The notes beneath the pieces are model-generated. The model was not told the origin of the DNA and searched no databases. It saw only the letters and a program-made list of their open reading frames with translations. Below, in pieces: positions 1-7,071 of a stretch of 64,000 nt of DNA (the first letter of the stretch is position 1; each line of letters starts with the position of its first letter). Source of the DNA: Diplocloster modestus (GTDB lineage Bacteria; Bacillota; Clostridia; Lachnospirales; Lachnospiraceae). The stretch covers positions 1 through 64,000 of the forward strand of contig NZ_JAHQCX010000003.1 of NCBI RefSeq assembly GCF_019042245.1, read 5' to 3'. Position numbers and translations under genes: made by a program.

Positions 1-69
1 CGCTTCAACCGTTAACTAACCTGAAAAAATCTGCTGCCGGACTGGAAGTAAACTTTTCATATTTTTTGA

Positions 70-251
70 ATGGGGCTAGTGGAATTTAGTTCTGCATACT
101 GAACTCCAGCGGCCTGTTTTCTCTACCCGGAAATATGATTTTTTGCAAGTAGTTAGCCTGATTATAGCAGAAATCCTGGAAACTTGCGCAAAAAAGTCTA
201 TAATTTACTGCAACTTTTAACCGCTGGTGGAATTTAGTCTTGCACTGGAAT
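70..251 (-). other. Possible insertion-sequence end with repeated motif and outward promoter
   Basis: No coding region is visible in the first 251 bases. Read on the minus strand, two near-copies of a motif of the form TGCA(A/G)(A/G)ACTAAATTCCAC lie near 80-97 and 227-245, with degenerate pieces beside them. Between them is a minus-strand promoter-like site with an extended -10 (TGCTATAAT, -10 at 161-166) pointing off the left edge. Repeated terminal sites and a promoter reading into the element are typical of IS21-like ends. No transposase is in the window, so this assignment is an inference. Confidence 0.3.
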
Positions 252-710
252 TTACTTTTTCAAGTCAGCCTGCTTTCCATGATTAATATAATCAAATGCG
301 TTCTCCGTCATACGCGACAGCAGTTTATCGACGGCAGCGGCCTCTTCTTTTGACATATTGCGCACCAGAATACTGTTCCATTTATGCCGCTTGCGATAGA
401 CTTCTTCGATGATCGGCTCAGCCTCATCCGTGGTAAATACATGGTGAATCCGCCGGTCCTTGGTATCTGGTTCCCAACGGATCAATCTTTGTTCTTCCAG
501 TTTCTGTATGGCCTTGGTCACGGTCCCCTTGTCGAATTGTCCCATTTTAGCCAAATCCAGAACGCTGATACCCTGATTTTCATAAATCAGGATTAAAAAC
601 AACTGCTGTCCATAACCAACCATGGTCCCGGAAAGCTCACGGTCAAAAAATCGGCATCCCTGCCGGTACAATATGGAAATCAGCCTGCTTGTCTGGTATT
701 TATGTTTCAT
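252..710 (-). CDS. MarR-family transcriptional regulator
   Basis: A 152-residue winged-helix DNA-binding protein of the MarR type. The middle holds the expected helix-turn-helix (SVLDLAKMGQFDKGTVTKAI) followed by a beta wing with the family signature DTKDRRIHHVFTTDE. MarR proteins are dimeric repressors, often released by small ligands, and usually control a neighbouring gene. I chose the ATG at 710, which has an AAGGGAAGGG ribosome site just upstream, over a longer frame that begins at 755 without one. Its start overlaps the end of a 48-residue ORF by 11 bases, which suggests translational coupling. The likely target is its own operon with the HD-domain gene upstream; no operator was identified. 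The ligand is unknown. Confidence 0.85.
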   Translation of the reverse strand: MKHKYQTSRLISILYRQGCRFFDRELSGTMVGYGQQLFLILIYENQGISVLDLAKMGQFDKGTVTKAIQKLEEQRLIRWEPDTKDRRIHHVFTTDEAEPIIEEVYRKRHKWNSILVRNMSKEEAAAVDKLLSRMTENAFDYINHGKQADLKK

Positions 711-846
711 TGGTATCCCTTCCCTTATGCGCATACTTTCTTGCCAGTTCCTCATATTCCAGCTGCAGAATATTGTAAATATTCAGGATTAGATTACCGG
801 TTTCCTTTACCCTCTGCATGATCTCATCGAAATGGCTGATCATCAT
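700..846 (-). CDS. Small ORF (48 residues) between the HD-domain gene and marR
   Basis: Starts MMISHFDEIMQRVKETGN and is mostly predicted helix, rich in acidic, Lys and Leu residues. Its ATG overlaps the stop of the HD-domain gene as ATGA, and its own stop lies inside the first codons of marR, an arrangement typical of coupled translation. The same frame is open for about 18 codons further upstream and reads DYQILLCPYCVEMM, with a CPYC motif. It could therefore be the 3' part of a longer gene fused by a deletion or frameshift to the HD gene. I do not recognise a family. The ribosome site for the ATG is weak. Confidence 0.4.
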   Translation of the reverse strand: MMISHFDEIMQRVKETGNLILNIYNILQLEYEELARKYAHKGRDTNET

Positions 847-1781
847 TTCCACACAGTAAGGGCATAGCAGGATCTGATAATCTCTTCTTCGATCTCACCT
901 CCCACGATTTCCTCCGTGATATCCACATGGGTTCTCATGATTCTCATCGCCTGCGGACTTAACTTTCCAGGAAATTCCAGGATTTCCACCGGTATGCCGA
1001 TCTTCCCAAGATCATGCGGTAATGCGCCCTGCCGGACCTTATCCACCTTTGTCTCGTCGAAACCGAACAGAACGGCCAGCTGTTTGCTGATACTGGTAGT
1101 CGTAATCGTATGTATCACCGTATACCTGCTTCTGAAATCGATGGCAAAAATAATCATTTTCAGAAAAACGTCGATCTCTTCTTCACTTAAAGGAACCTTC
1201 TCCTGCGCCTCAAAGACCTCATCCATAAAAAACCTTCCGGAAAGCTTCTCCAGAACCTGGTTTTTCTGCTCCGCCCGTTTTAAAAGATCCAGCCATTTTG
1301 GAGAGAATCTCGTCCCCCCGTATGTCTCCATAATTTGAAGCACATGTTCCCCGTTCCCCTGTCCCATATAGACATCCACCCGGTCCGCCAGGCTGATACA
1401 CTCCGCCAGTTCCTTTAAGGGGACAGGCATGCCTTCCAGTTCCTCATAAGGCGTGTGGTGAAACAACACGACCGGCGCATAGGAACAAAAGGGAGAAAGA
1501 TATTTCAAAAATAAATACCCATAAATAGAATGGTTCCAGCACTGTTCCACCTCAAACCGGACCATATCGTTAATCTCCTCTGTCTTATACGCCCCGATGT
1601 CATGCAGCAGAGACACAAAAGACATACTCCGGATGGTTCTGGCATCATAACTCCCCTCTTCCAGCATCATGTGCATCACAAGGTAAGCCACCCGCTCCCC
1701 GTGATCCACAAGCCTTTCATCCACCTTATTCAAAGCCCTGCGTACAATATTATGTATTTGCCTGCTGCTTAGCTCCGCCAT
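843..1781 (-). CDS. HD-domain phosphohydrolase-like protein, C-terminally shortened HD-GYP
   Basis: A 312-residue cytosolic protein with two HD-type regions. The first has HD at residues 60-61 (LLHDIGAYKTEE) in a helical N-terminal half. The second has HD at 256-257 (LPHDLGKIGIPVEIL) followed by FPGKLSPQ and a conserved downstream histidine (RTHVDITEEI). HD-GYP proteins of this layout normally continue with an HHExxDGxGYP segment and hydrolyse cyclic di-GMP. Here the frame ends SCYALTVWK right after EEIIR, so the GYP segment is missing. The ATG follows GGAAGGGTG. It is probably co-transcribed with the 48-residue ORF and marR. The shortening suggests a degraded or regulatory-only protein, and enzyme activity cannot be assumed. 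Confidence 0.7.
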   Translation of the reverse strand: MAELSSRQIHNIVRRALNKVDERLVDHGERVAYLVMHMMLEEGSYDARTIRSMSFVSLLHDIGAYKTEEINDMVRFEVEQCWNHSIYGYLFLKYLSPFCSYAPVVLFHHTPYEELEGMPVPLKELAECISLADRVDVYMGQGNGEHVLQIMETYGGTRFSPKWLDLLKRAEQKNQVLEKLSGRFFMDEVFEAQEKVPLSEEEIDVFLKMIIFAIDFRSRYTVIHTITTTSISKQLAVLFGFDETKVDKVRQGALPHDLGKIGIPVEILEFPGKLSPQAMRIMRTHVDITEEIVGGEIEEEIIRSCYALTVWK

Positions 1782-1856
1782 CCGTACACCCTTCCATACA
1801 TATTCGTATTCTCTGTCTGCTCAATTAGGCTTCCTATTCAACTATCATTCTTTAGT

Positions 1857-2299
1857 TTATTTTATCACCTTTGTCACCAGAATACAATCTTTGACTTCTA
1901 GGACTTTGGCTTTGGCTTCCATAACAGGCTGGATTCCGCTGATCAGGGGTCTCATATGAGGAAACTACAGCGTCCGGATGTATAAGAAAAGAGTAAAATC
2001 TTGTTCTGAATGGGTTCGCGTACAGTTTATTCTCCGTCATTTTCTTTGCCTCCCTGATCCCGCAGCAGATCCAGCAATTCGTCAAAAAACTCCTGCCTGC
2101 TTCCCATTTTCACGACCTCTTTAAAGATCCGGCCGTCTTTTAATACAATAACCCGGTCACAAAAGCTGGCGGCGCAGCTGTCATGGGTTACCATTAAAAT
2201 CGTAGCGTTCAGCTCATCCCGTGCTTTTAAAAAGGAATCGATCACCGTACGGCATGATTTGCTGTCCAGATTACCGGTCGGTTCATCGGCCGTATGAGG
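1857..2299 (-). pseudogene. Remnant of an ABC transporter ATP-binding gene (BceA/MacB-like)
   Basis: The frame from about 2299 to 2027 encodes only the last third of an ABC ATPase: Walker B and D-loop (ADEPTGNLDSKS), the switch histidine (ILMVTHDS), and the tail CDRVIVLKDGRIFKE with SRQEFFDELLDLL, which resembles BceA-type exporters. Walker A and the signature motif are absent, and no start precedes ADEPTGNLD. From 2026 to 1857 there is no permease. A short frame at 1955-1857 (32 codons, MRPLISGIQPVMEAKAK) could be another scrap. I read the region as a decayed antimicrobial-peptide-type transporter left after deletion. Confidence 0.7.
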
Positions 2300-2384
2300 A
2301 GGGAAAACCGCTGTAGTTGTAATAATCAGGGGGGGTTTTGTTATTTTTGGAATGGGCGGGATGGGGTGCGGCTCTCACTTGCTC

Positions 2385-3236
2385 TTACTCATTCTTGCTC
2401 ATCACTTCATGTTCTTTTTTCAGTTCTCCATATAATTCTAGTGAGTTCCATTGCTGATTTGTTTCGGTAAGAATAGCTTTTAAGTGGATTTTCCCTATTT
2501 TGTTTTTGTGAAGGAGGGTCAGAAGATCGTCGATTCTGCTGCCGGACATGCCTTTCATGACCAGCATTTCTTCCGGGAATCCTTCCCCTTCGTATTGCTT
2601 TTCGCTCTTTTCGATCCCTTCTATGCCGCACAGACTGCCGACCGGCTCCAGAAAGGCTGCTTTATCCACATTTTTAATTCGGATTCCCATTTGTATCAGG
2701 ACTGCCTTTAATTTTCTTCCTTTTTCGGTGTTTTGAAAATTATAGAGCAAAACCAGTTCCTGTGTCTTTTTCATATCTTCGGTTCCTTTCCTATTGGGGC
2801 TGATTTTGTCAATAAAAAGGACACCGTCCAGATGATCGATCTCATGGCAAAAGCATTTAGCCATTTCGCCTTCTCCGGTCAGTTGAATCGGCTCCCCGTA
2901 CTCATTTAATGCCTGGACTGTGACACGGGCGGGACGCGTGGTCCTGCCGAACCGATCGGGTAAGCTTAGGCAGCCTTCGATGCACTCCTGCTGACCGGAT
3001 GTCTCCGTAATCATGGGATTGACCAGCTTGATCAGGCCTTCTCCCATATCGATCACGACCAGCCGTTTTAAGATACCCACCTGACTTCCGGCTAAGGCAG
3101 CTCCGTTCGGAGTGTCATGAAGCGTATCCGCCATATCGCTTAACAGCATTCGGATGCGGTCATCCACCGCTGCCACTTCTCTACTTCGCTTTCTGAGTAT
3201 AGGGTCATCATTTATCCGCAATTTTCTGACTGCCAT
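2385..3236 (-). CDS. Peptide deformylase-like protein fused to a DUF3783-like domain
   Basis: 283 residues in two parts. Residues 1-150 are a peptide deformylase fold with all three active-site motifs: NGAALAGSQVG (Gln52; the usual form is GxGLAAPQ), EGCLSLP (Cys89) and CHEIDHLDG (His131, Glu132, His135), which bind the catalytic metal. Deformylase removes the formyl group from new N-termini. Residues 155-275 resemble the stand-alone DUF3783 family, of unknown function. The join reads NRKGTEDMKKTQE. The DNA there contains AGGAAAGGA nine bases before an in-frame ATG at 2774, so the second domain could also be made separately. The start at 3236 overlaps the XRE regulator by 25 bases. This is likely a second, non-housekeeping deformylase. 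Confidence 0.75.
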   Translation of the reverse strand: MAVRKLRINDDPILRKRSREVAAVDDRIRMLLSDMADTLHDTPNGAALAGSQVGILKRLVVIDMGEGLIKLVNPMITETSGQQECIEGCLSLPDRFGRTTRPARVTVQALNEYGEPIQLTGEGEMAKCFCHEIDHLDGVLFIDKISPNRKGTEDMKKTQELVLLYNFQNTEKGRKLKAVLIQMGIRIKNVDKAAFLEPVGSLCGIEGIEKSEKQYEGEGFPEEMLVMKGMSGSRIDDLLTLLHKNKIGKIHLKAILTETNQQWNSLELYGELKKEHEVMSKNE

Positions 3237-3472
3237 TCGTATGCCCTCCTGCTGCTCGTCGCTCTCGATTTTCTTTCGCTTTGATCAAACAAAAAAACTT
3301 CTTCAATCGGACATTGAAACACCTGGGAAATATCGTGGGCCAGCCAGATCGAGGGTTCGAACTTTTCCGACTCGATCGCATGGATCGCCTGCCTGGATGT
3401 CCCCACCATTCGTCCCAGCTGCTCCTGGGTCCAGCCGTATTCCTCTCTTAGCTGCCTGACTCTGTTTTTCAA
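3212..3472 (-). CDS. XRE-family transcriptional regulator
   Basis: 86 residues. The first 60 form a Cro/CI-type helix-turn-helix (LREEYGWTQEQLGRMVGTSR, then QAIHAIE), and the middle reads IEEVFLFDQSERKSR, common in small Firmicute XRE regulators. It starts with TTG at 3472, supported by GGAGG nine bases upstream and by the promoter ending just before it. It overlaps the deformylase-DUF3783 gene by 25 bases, so the two are made together. A palindrome around the start of the transcript could be its own operator. It likely represses this two-gene operon; the signal is unknown. Confidence 0.85.
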   Translation of the reverse strand: MKNRVRQLREEYGWTQEQLGRMVGTSRQAIHAIESEKFEPSIWLAHDISQVFQCPIEEVFLFDQSERKSRATSSRRAYEWQSENCG

Positions 3473-3484
3473 AATATCGCCTCC

Positions 3485-3532
3485 GTAATGTTAACCTTAC
3501 ATTTATTATAACACCCGGCATTTTTCTGTCAA
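3485..3532 (-). promoter_or_regulatory. Sigma-A promoter and candidate operator for the XRE-deformylase operon
   Basis: On the minus strand, -35 TTGACA (3532-3527) and -10 TATAAT (3510-3505) are both perfect matches, separated by 16 bases. Directly downstream, at 3500-3485, lies an imperfect palindrome GTAAGGTTAACATTAC centred on GTTAAC, placed where a repressor would block RNA polymerase. Binding by the XRE protein is an inference. Confidence 0.75.
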
Positions 3533-3730
3533 GCGCCTAAAAAGACCACTCTGACACTAAACCCGCTGGAAATGATTGTCAATGTCAAAATACTGCTTGC
3601 CTTTTATTCTCATACGTGATAATATTATCATATTGATAACATTCATCATCAATCATTACCAAAGACCATAAACACATTGCAGTTCACACTAACGTAGCCT
3701 GCCAGAGCATGGGAGACAACCTATACCAGT

Positions 3731-3888
3731 GCAGGGATGAGAGGAAAGCGGCGGGGCCTTGGGAGCCGGGAGGCTTCTCTCGTGGTATCAAATCACTTGA
3801 GACCGGGCCTTAGAATGGATTACGCAGAAGACGGGAGAACCTCGCAGGGCCTGGAATACTATCCGAGCCGCTTTCCTCTCATCCCTGC
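3731..3888. repeat. Palindromic intergenic repeat (copy C)
   Basis: The stretch 3541-3945 has no convincing gene. It contains perfect 22-bp inverted arms at 3731-3752 and 3867-3888 (GCAGGGATGAGAGGAAAGCG and its complement) enclosing about 114 bases. The part from 3746 to 3812 is clearly related to a second locus at 16692-16768, sharing blocks such as GCGGGAGGC-type, CTCTCGTGG and TCAAAT-ACTTGA. This points to a dispersed element rather than a simple terminator. Function unknown. Confidence 0.65.
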
Positions 3889-3945
3889 CCTTATCCCGGC
3901 TCTCATCCCAGCCCTAACCACCAAAACATGAAAGAAGGATGCTGA

Positions 3946-4482
3946 TTGATCGACAAGTTAATGGATGCGTTTGTCAACCCGGTAAAAAGCAAACTGCTGC
4001 TGGAAATCTATACACACCAGAAAATGACCACTAAGGAACTGTCCGCCGCTTTTCCCGATATTCCACAGGCCACTATGTACCGGCACTTGAACCGTATGTT
4101 AAAAGATGGGGTGATCGAGGTAGTGGAGGAAAATAAAATCCGAGGCGTCACGGAAAAGGTGTATGGGATCGCCTTTGATTTCGAATCCGTCGGCAAGCAG
4201 TTATTCGAGAAAAACCCGGGTACCACGCTGCTGCAGATGTTTACACAGTATATGATGGCGTTTTTACAGGAATTCAAGGACTATTCCAGGCGTGATCATA
4301 TCAATCCGGAGCAGGAACCGTTCAGTTTTACCGTATGCCCCTGCTACGCTTCCCCTGAAGAAATCAAAGATGCCTTAACCAGGATCGGTGAGATCCTGAC
4401 CCCGCTGATTCAAAATCCGTCCACACCGGACCGGAAAATGCACTCATTCGGCGTGATCCTCACTCCACCGAAGGAATTCTGA
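3946..4482 (+). CDS. Winged helix-turn-helix regulator of the adjacent ABC exporter
   Basis: 178 residues. The N-terminus is an ArsR-like winged helix (TTKELSAAFPDIPQATMYRH, then LNRMLKDGVIEVVEENK). The C-terminal 100 residues are helical and presumably dimerise or bind a ligand; I do not recognise that part. It starts with TTG at 3946 behind GAAGGA. It is followed directly by an ABC ATPase and permease on the same strand, so it probably regulates that transporter. Confidence 0.75.
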   Translation: MIDKLMDAFVNPVKSKLLLEIYTHQKMTTKELSAAFPDIPQATMYRHLNRMLKDGVIEVVEENKIRGVTEKVYGIAFDFESVGKQLFEKNPGTTLLQMFTQYMMAFLQEFKDYSRRDHINPEQEPFSFTVCPCYASPEEIKDALTRIGEILTPLIQNPSTPDRKMHSFGVILTPPKEF

Positions 4483-4544
4483 AATCATTGCATGTAAAGA
4501 CCGAAGGAACTCTGAAACCATTGTCTCTAAAGGAGGTGCTTATA

Positions 4545-5273
4545 TTGGCTACCGACATACTTACAATCCGGCATTTGACCAAAACGTATCATAAAGAAAA
4601 GAAGGCGGTTGACGACTTGAGTTTAACCGTGCAGTCCGGTGATATCTATGGGTTTATCGGGCACAACGGCGCTGGAAAAACCACGACGATCCGTGCGGTT
4701 ACAGGGGTTATGGATTTTGACCAGGGTGAAATCTTCATATGCGGACATTCCATCCAAAAGGAGCCTGTCCTGTGTAAATCCATGGCCGCCTATATACCCG
4801 ATAATCCGGATCTCTACGAACATTTAACCGGAATTCAGTATCTGAATTTTATCGGAGATATGTTTCAGGTACCCAGGCGGGAACGGGAAGAACGGATCCG
4901 GCATTACGCAGATTTACTGGAACTGACCTCTAATCTGGGAGATCTGATCTCCTCCTACTCCCATGGAATGAAACAGAAAACAGCCATTATATCCGCCTTT
5001 TTACATCAGCCCAGGCTGCTTGTCCTGGATGAACCTTTTGTTGGTCTGGATCCCAAGGCGTCTTTTGATCTGAAAAATATGATGCACGAACTCTGTGGGA
5101 AAGGCAGTGCCATTTTCTTCTCCACCCACGTGCTGGAGGTGGCCGAAAAACTTTGTAACAAGATAGCCATTATCAAAAGCGGAAAGCTGATCGCCAGCGG
5201 AAATACACAGGATGTCCGCGGGGACAGCAGCCTGGAAGAGGTATTTCTGGAGGTGGTGGATCATGATGCGTAA
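4545..5273 (+). CDS. ABC transporter ATP-binding protein (ABC-2 exporter type)
   Basis: About 242 residues. All nucleotide-binding motifs are present: Walker A GHNGAGKTT, signature SYSHGMKQK (a relaxed LSGGQ), Walker B LLVLDEPFVGLD and the switch histidine in FFSTHVLE. The family is the BcrA/CcmA-like group that powers ABC-2 exporters for antibiotics, lipids or peptides. I place the start at the TTG at 4545, which follows a near-perfect AAAGGAGGTG site at 4530-4539; the frame is open upstream but has no ribosome site. Its stop overlaps the permease start. Substrate unknown. Confidence 0.9.
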   Translation: MATDILTIRHLTKTYHKEKKAVDDLSLTVQSGDIYGFIGHNGAGKTTTIRAVTGVMDFDQGEIFICGHSIQKEPVLCKSMAAYIPDNPDLYEHLTGIQYLNFIGDMFQVPRREREERIRHYADLLELTSNLGDLISSYSHGMKQKTAIISAFLHQPRLLVLDEPFVGLDPKASFDLKNMMHELCGKGSAIFFSTHVLEVAEKLCNKIAIIKSGKLIASGNTQDVRGDSSLEEVFLEVVDHDA

Positions 5274-6840
5274 ATGCGCTCTGCTCTTCAAAGTACAGCT
5301 GCTCCAGCAGTTCGGTATCAACCGTCTGCTCCATTCCGGCACTTCCAGGGAGAAAAGGCAGATGCTCCTTTTATTCATTGGCGGTGTGCTGCTGGCTCTG
5401 CTGATGGCCGGCTACAGCGTTGGAGCCGCGTACGGGTATGTCTATCTGGGACTGGAAAATTTATTGCCTTCTATGCTGATTTTAATTTCCGCCATGATTA
5501 CAATGGTCACCACGTTTCTGAAAGGGAACGGCATTTTATTCGGATTCCAGGATTATGATATGATCATGTCACTGCCGGTCACCAGTTTTACCGTTGTTTT
5601 AAGCCGGATGGCCAGTGTCTATGGGATTAATCTGCTTTTTAACCTGGTCGCTTTAGTTCCCGCCGGAATTGTATACGGCATAGCAGCGAATATCTCCCTT
5701 TCCGCCTGGATCATGCTGTTTTTCCTGCTGTTTCTGGCTCCGCTGCTGCCGCTGGCTGCCGCCACACTGCTCTGTATCCTGATCACAGCCGTATCGCTGC
5801 AGTTCCGGCACCGGAACCTGGTAACCATTGTTTTAAGCCTGTCGCTCATCTTTTTGTTTCTGGCCGGCAGTATGCAGACGACACAGTGGAATTCCAATGA
5901 TATTACAGCGTTGGGAAAAGCCGCCGGCGATGCGGTAAATCACTACTATCCGCCCGCTTCCCTGGTCTCAAAAGCCGTCGTCAATTCTTCCTGGGCAGAC
6001 TATGGGCTGTTTGCCCTGATATCCATCGGGGGCGCCCTGCTTTTGCTGGCTGTCCTGTCACATTTTTATACCAGGCTGAACACGCTGCTGGGGGCCGTTC
6101 ACACCAGGGGTGGTTATCAGTTAAAAGAACTCCGGGTGTCCACTCCTTTCCGGGCTCTGTTATCCAAAGAACTCCGCAGATATTTCTCCTGCTCCGTCTA
6201 TGTGCTGAATACCGCCATGGGAGTTTTGCTTCTTCTGGCGCTCTCAATTGCTCTGCTCTTTTTTGACCCGGGGCAGATAGAAGCCGCGCTCAACCTTCCC
6301 GGGGCAGGAAAGTGGTTCTGTTCACTGGCGCCGCTGATTCCGCTGTTTTTCATCGGACTCTCCCCCACTACCAACAGTTCCATCTCTCTGGAAGGCAAGA
6401 ACCGCTGGATTCTTTACTCCGCTCCTGTCGAAACCATAACGATCTTTGAATCGAAGATCGCTGTAAACTTGATTATCTATCTGCCCTGCGTACTGATCAG
6501 CAGCCTGCTGCTGGCTCTGGGTCTGAAAACTGGACTTTGGGAGACATTACTTCTGTTTGTTCTGCCAGTCGTATATACGTTTTTTATCTCAACCGCAGGT
6601 ATTATGATCAATTTGAAATTTCCACTCTATGACTGGGAGAGCGAATATGCGGTGGTCAAACGCGGAACCGCCGTACTTATCTCCATGCTGTTAGGCTTTT
6701 TGACCACTCTGGCTCCAATCGCGTCCGCTATACTGCTTAAGAGCCCTTTGGCCGTTACCGCCGTATTTACTCTGCTGTACGCGGCGCTCACCTTAGGGAT
6801 CTACCAAAAGCTCAAGGCCGTAAGATTATTTGTCGCCTGA
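5263..6840 (+). CDS. ABC-2 type transporter permease
   Basis: About 525 residues with 10 to 12 strongly hydrophobic segments spread over the whole length, as in a double-length ABC-2 permease. There are no nucleotide-binding motifs. The start at 5263 (MMRKCALLFKVQLLQQ) has GGAGGTGG seven bases upstream inside the end of the ATPase gene, and the genes overlap by 11 bases, so they are coupled. A large loop lies between the second and third groups of helices. With its ATPase it should form an exporter or a resistance pump. The substrate cannot be told from sequence. Confidence 0.85.
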   Translation: MMRKCALLFKVQLLQQFGINRLLHSGTSREKRQMLLLFIGGVLLALLMAGYSVGAAYGYVYLGLENLLPSMLILISAMITMVTTFLKGNGILFGFQDYDMIMSLPVTSFTVVLSRMASVYGINLLFNLVALVPAGIVYGIAANISLSAWIMLFFLLFLAPLLPLAAATLLCILITAVSLQFRHRNLVTIVLSLSLIFLFLAGSMQTTQWNSNDITALGKAAGDAVNHYYPPASLVSKAVVNSSWADYGLFALISIGGALLLLAVLSHFYTRLNTLLGAVHTRGGYQLKELRVSTPFRALLSKELRRYFSCSVYVLNTAMGVLLLLALSIALLFFDPGQIEAALNLPGAGKWFCSLAPLIPLFFIGLSPTTNSSISLEGKNRWILYSAPVETITIFESKIAVNLIIYLPCVLISSLLLALGLKTGLWETLLLFVLPVVYTFFISTAGIMINLKFPLYDWESEYAVVKRGTAVLISMLLGFLTTLAPIASAILLKSPLAVTAVFTLLYAALTLGIYQKLKAVRLFVA

Positions 6841-6983
6841 TCCGGCTTCATGGCTGTAAGATCAGTCCAGGAATGAGAAATTTCTCGAATAAATTCATAA
6901 ATTTTTATAAGAGATTTCGGAATAACTTAAGATGTTTTCAGATTCTTTAAGATTTTCGACACACTTTGAACATATTTTATCGA

Positions 6984-7071
6984 TATAATGTATTCAGATA
7001 GTTGATTACACACTCACTATCTCCCCCCTCATAAAGTGTACAAAAAAATGTGCCTCACGGCACATTTTTTT
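6984..7071 (+). ncRNA. Candidate small RNA with C-rich single-stranded region
   Basis: A perfect -10 hexamer TATAAT (6984-6989) is followed by a short transcript unit with no ORF. It has a 7-bp hairpin AGATAGT/ACTATCT (6996-7002 with 7016-7022), an unpaired run CTCCCCCCTC around 7021-7030, and a strong terminator with a T7 tail at 7042-7071. A hairpin, exposed C-rich stretch and terminator is the layout of Firmicute sRNAs that pair with Shine-Dalgarno sequences. The -35 is weak, so expression is uncertain. Confidence 0.35.
7042..7071. terminator. Bidirectional intrinsic terminator
   Basis: A run of seven A, stem ATGTGCC, loop TCAC, stem GGCACAT, then seven T. It works symmetrically: for the candidate sRNA on the plus strand and for the araM-phosphatase operon on the minus strand. 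The stop codon of the phosphatase gene lies in the loop (7057-7055), so the last codons of that gene form half of the stem. Confidence 0.85.

Noticed and set aside
1852..2085. A 77-codon frame as an ABC permease start after the ATPase remnant
   Set aside because: No membrane helix and no resemblance to BceB or MacB; probably non-coding in a decayed region.
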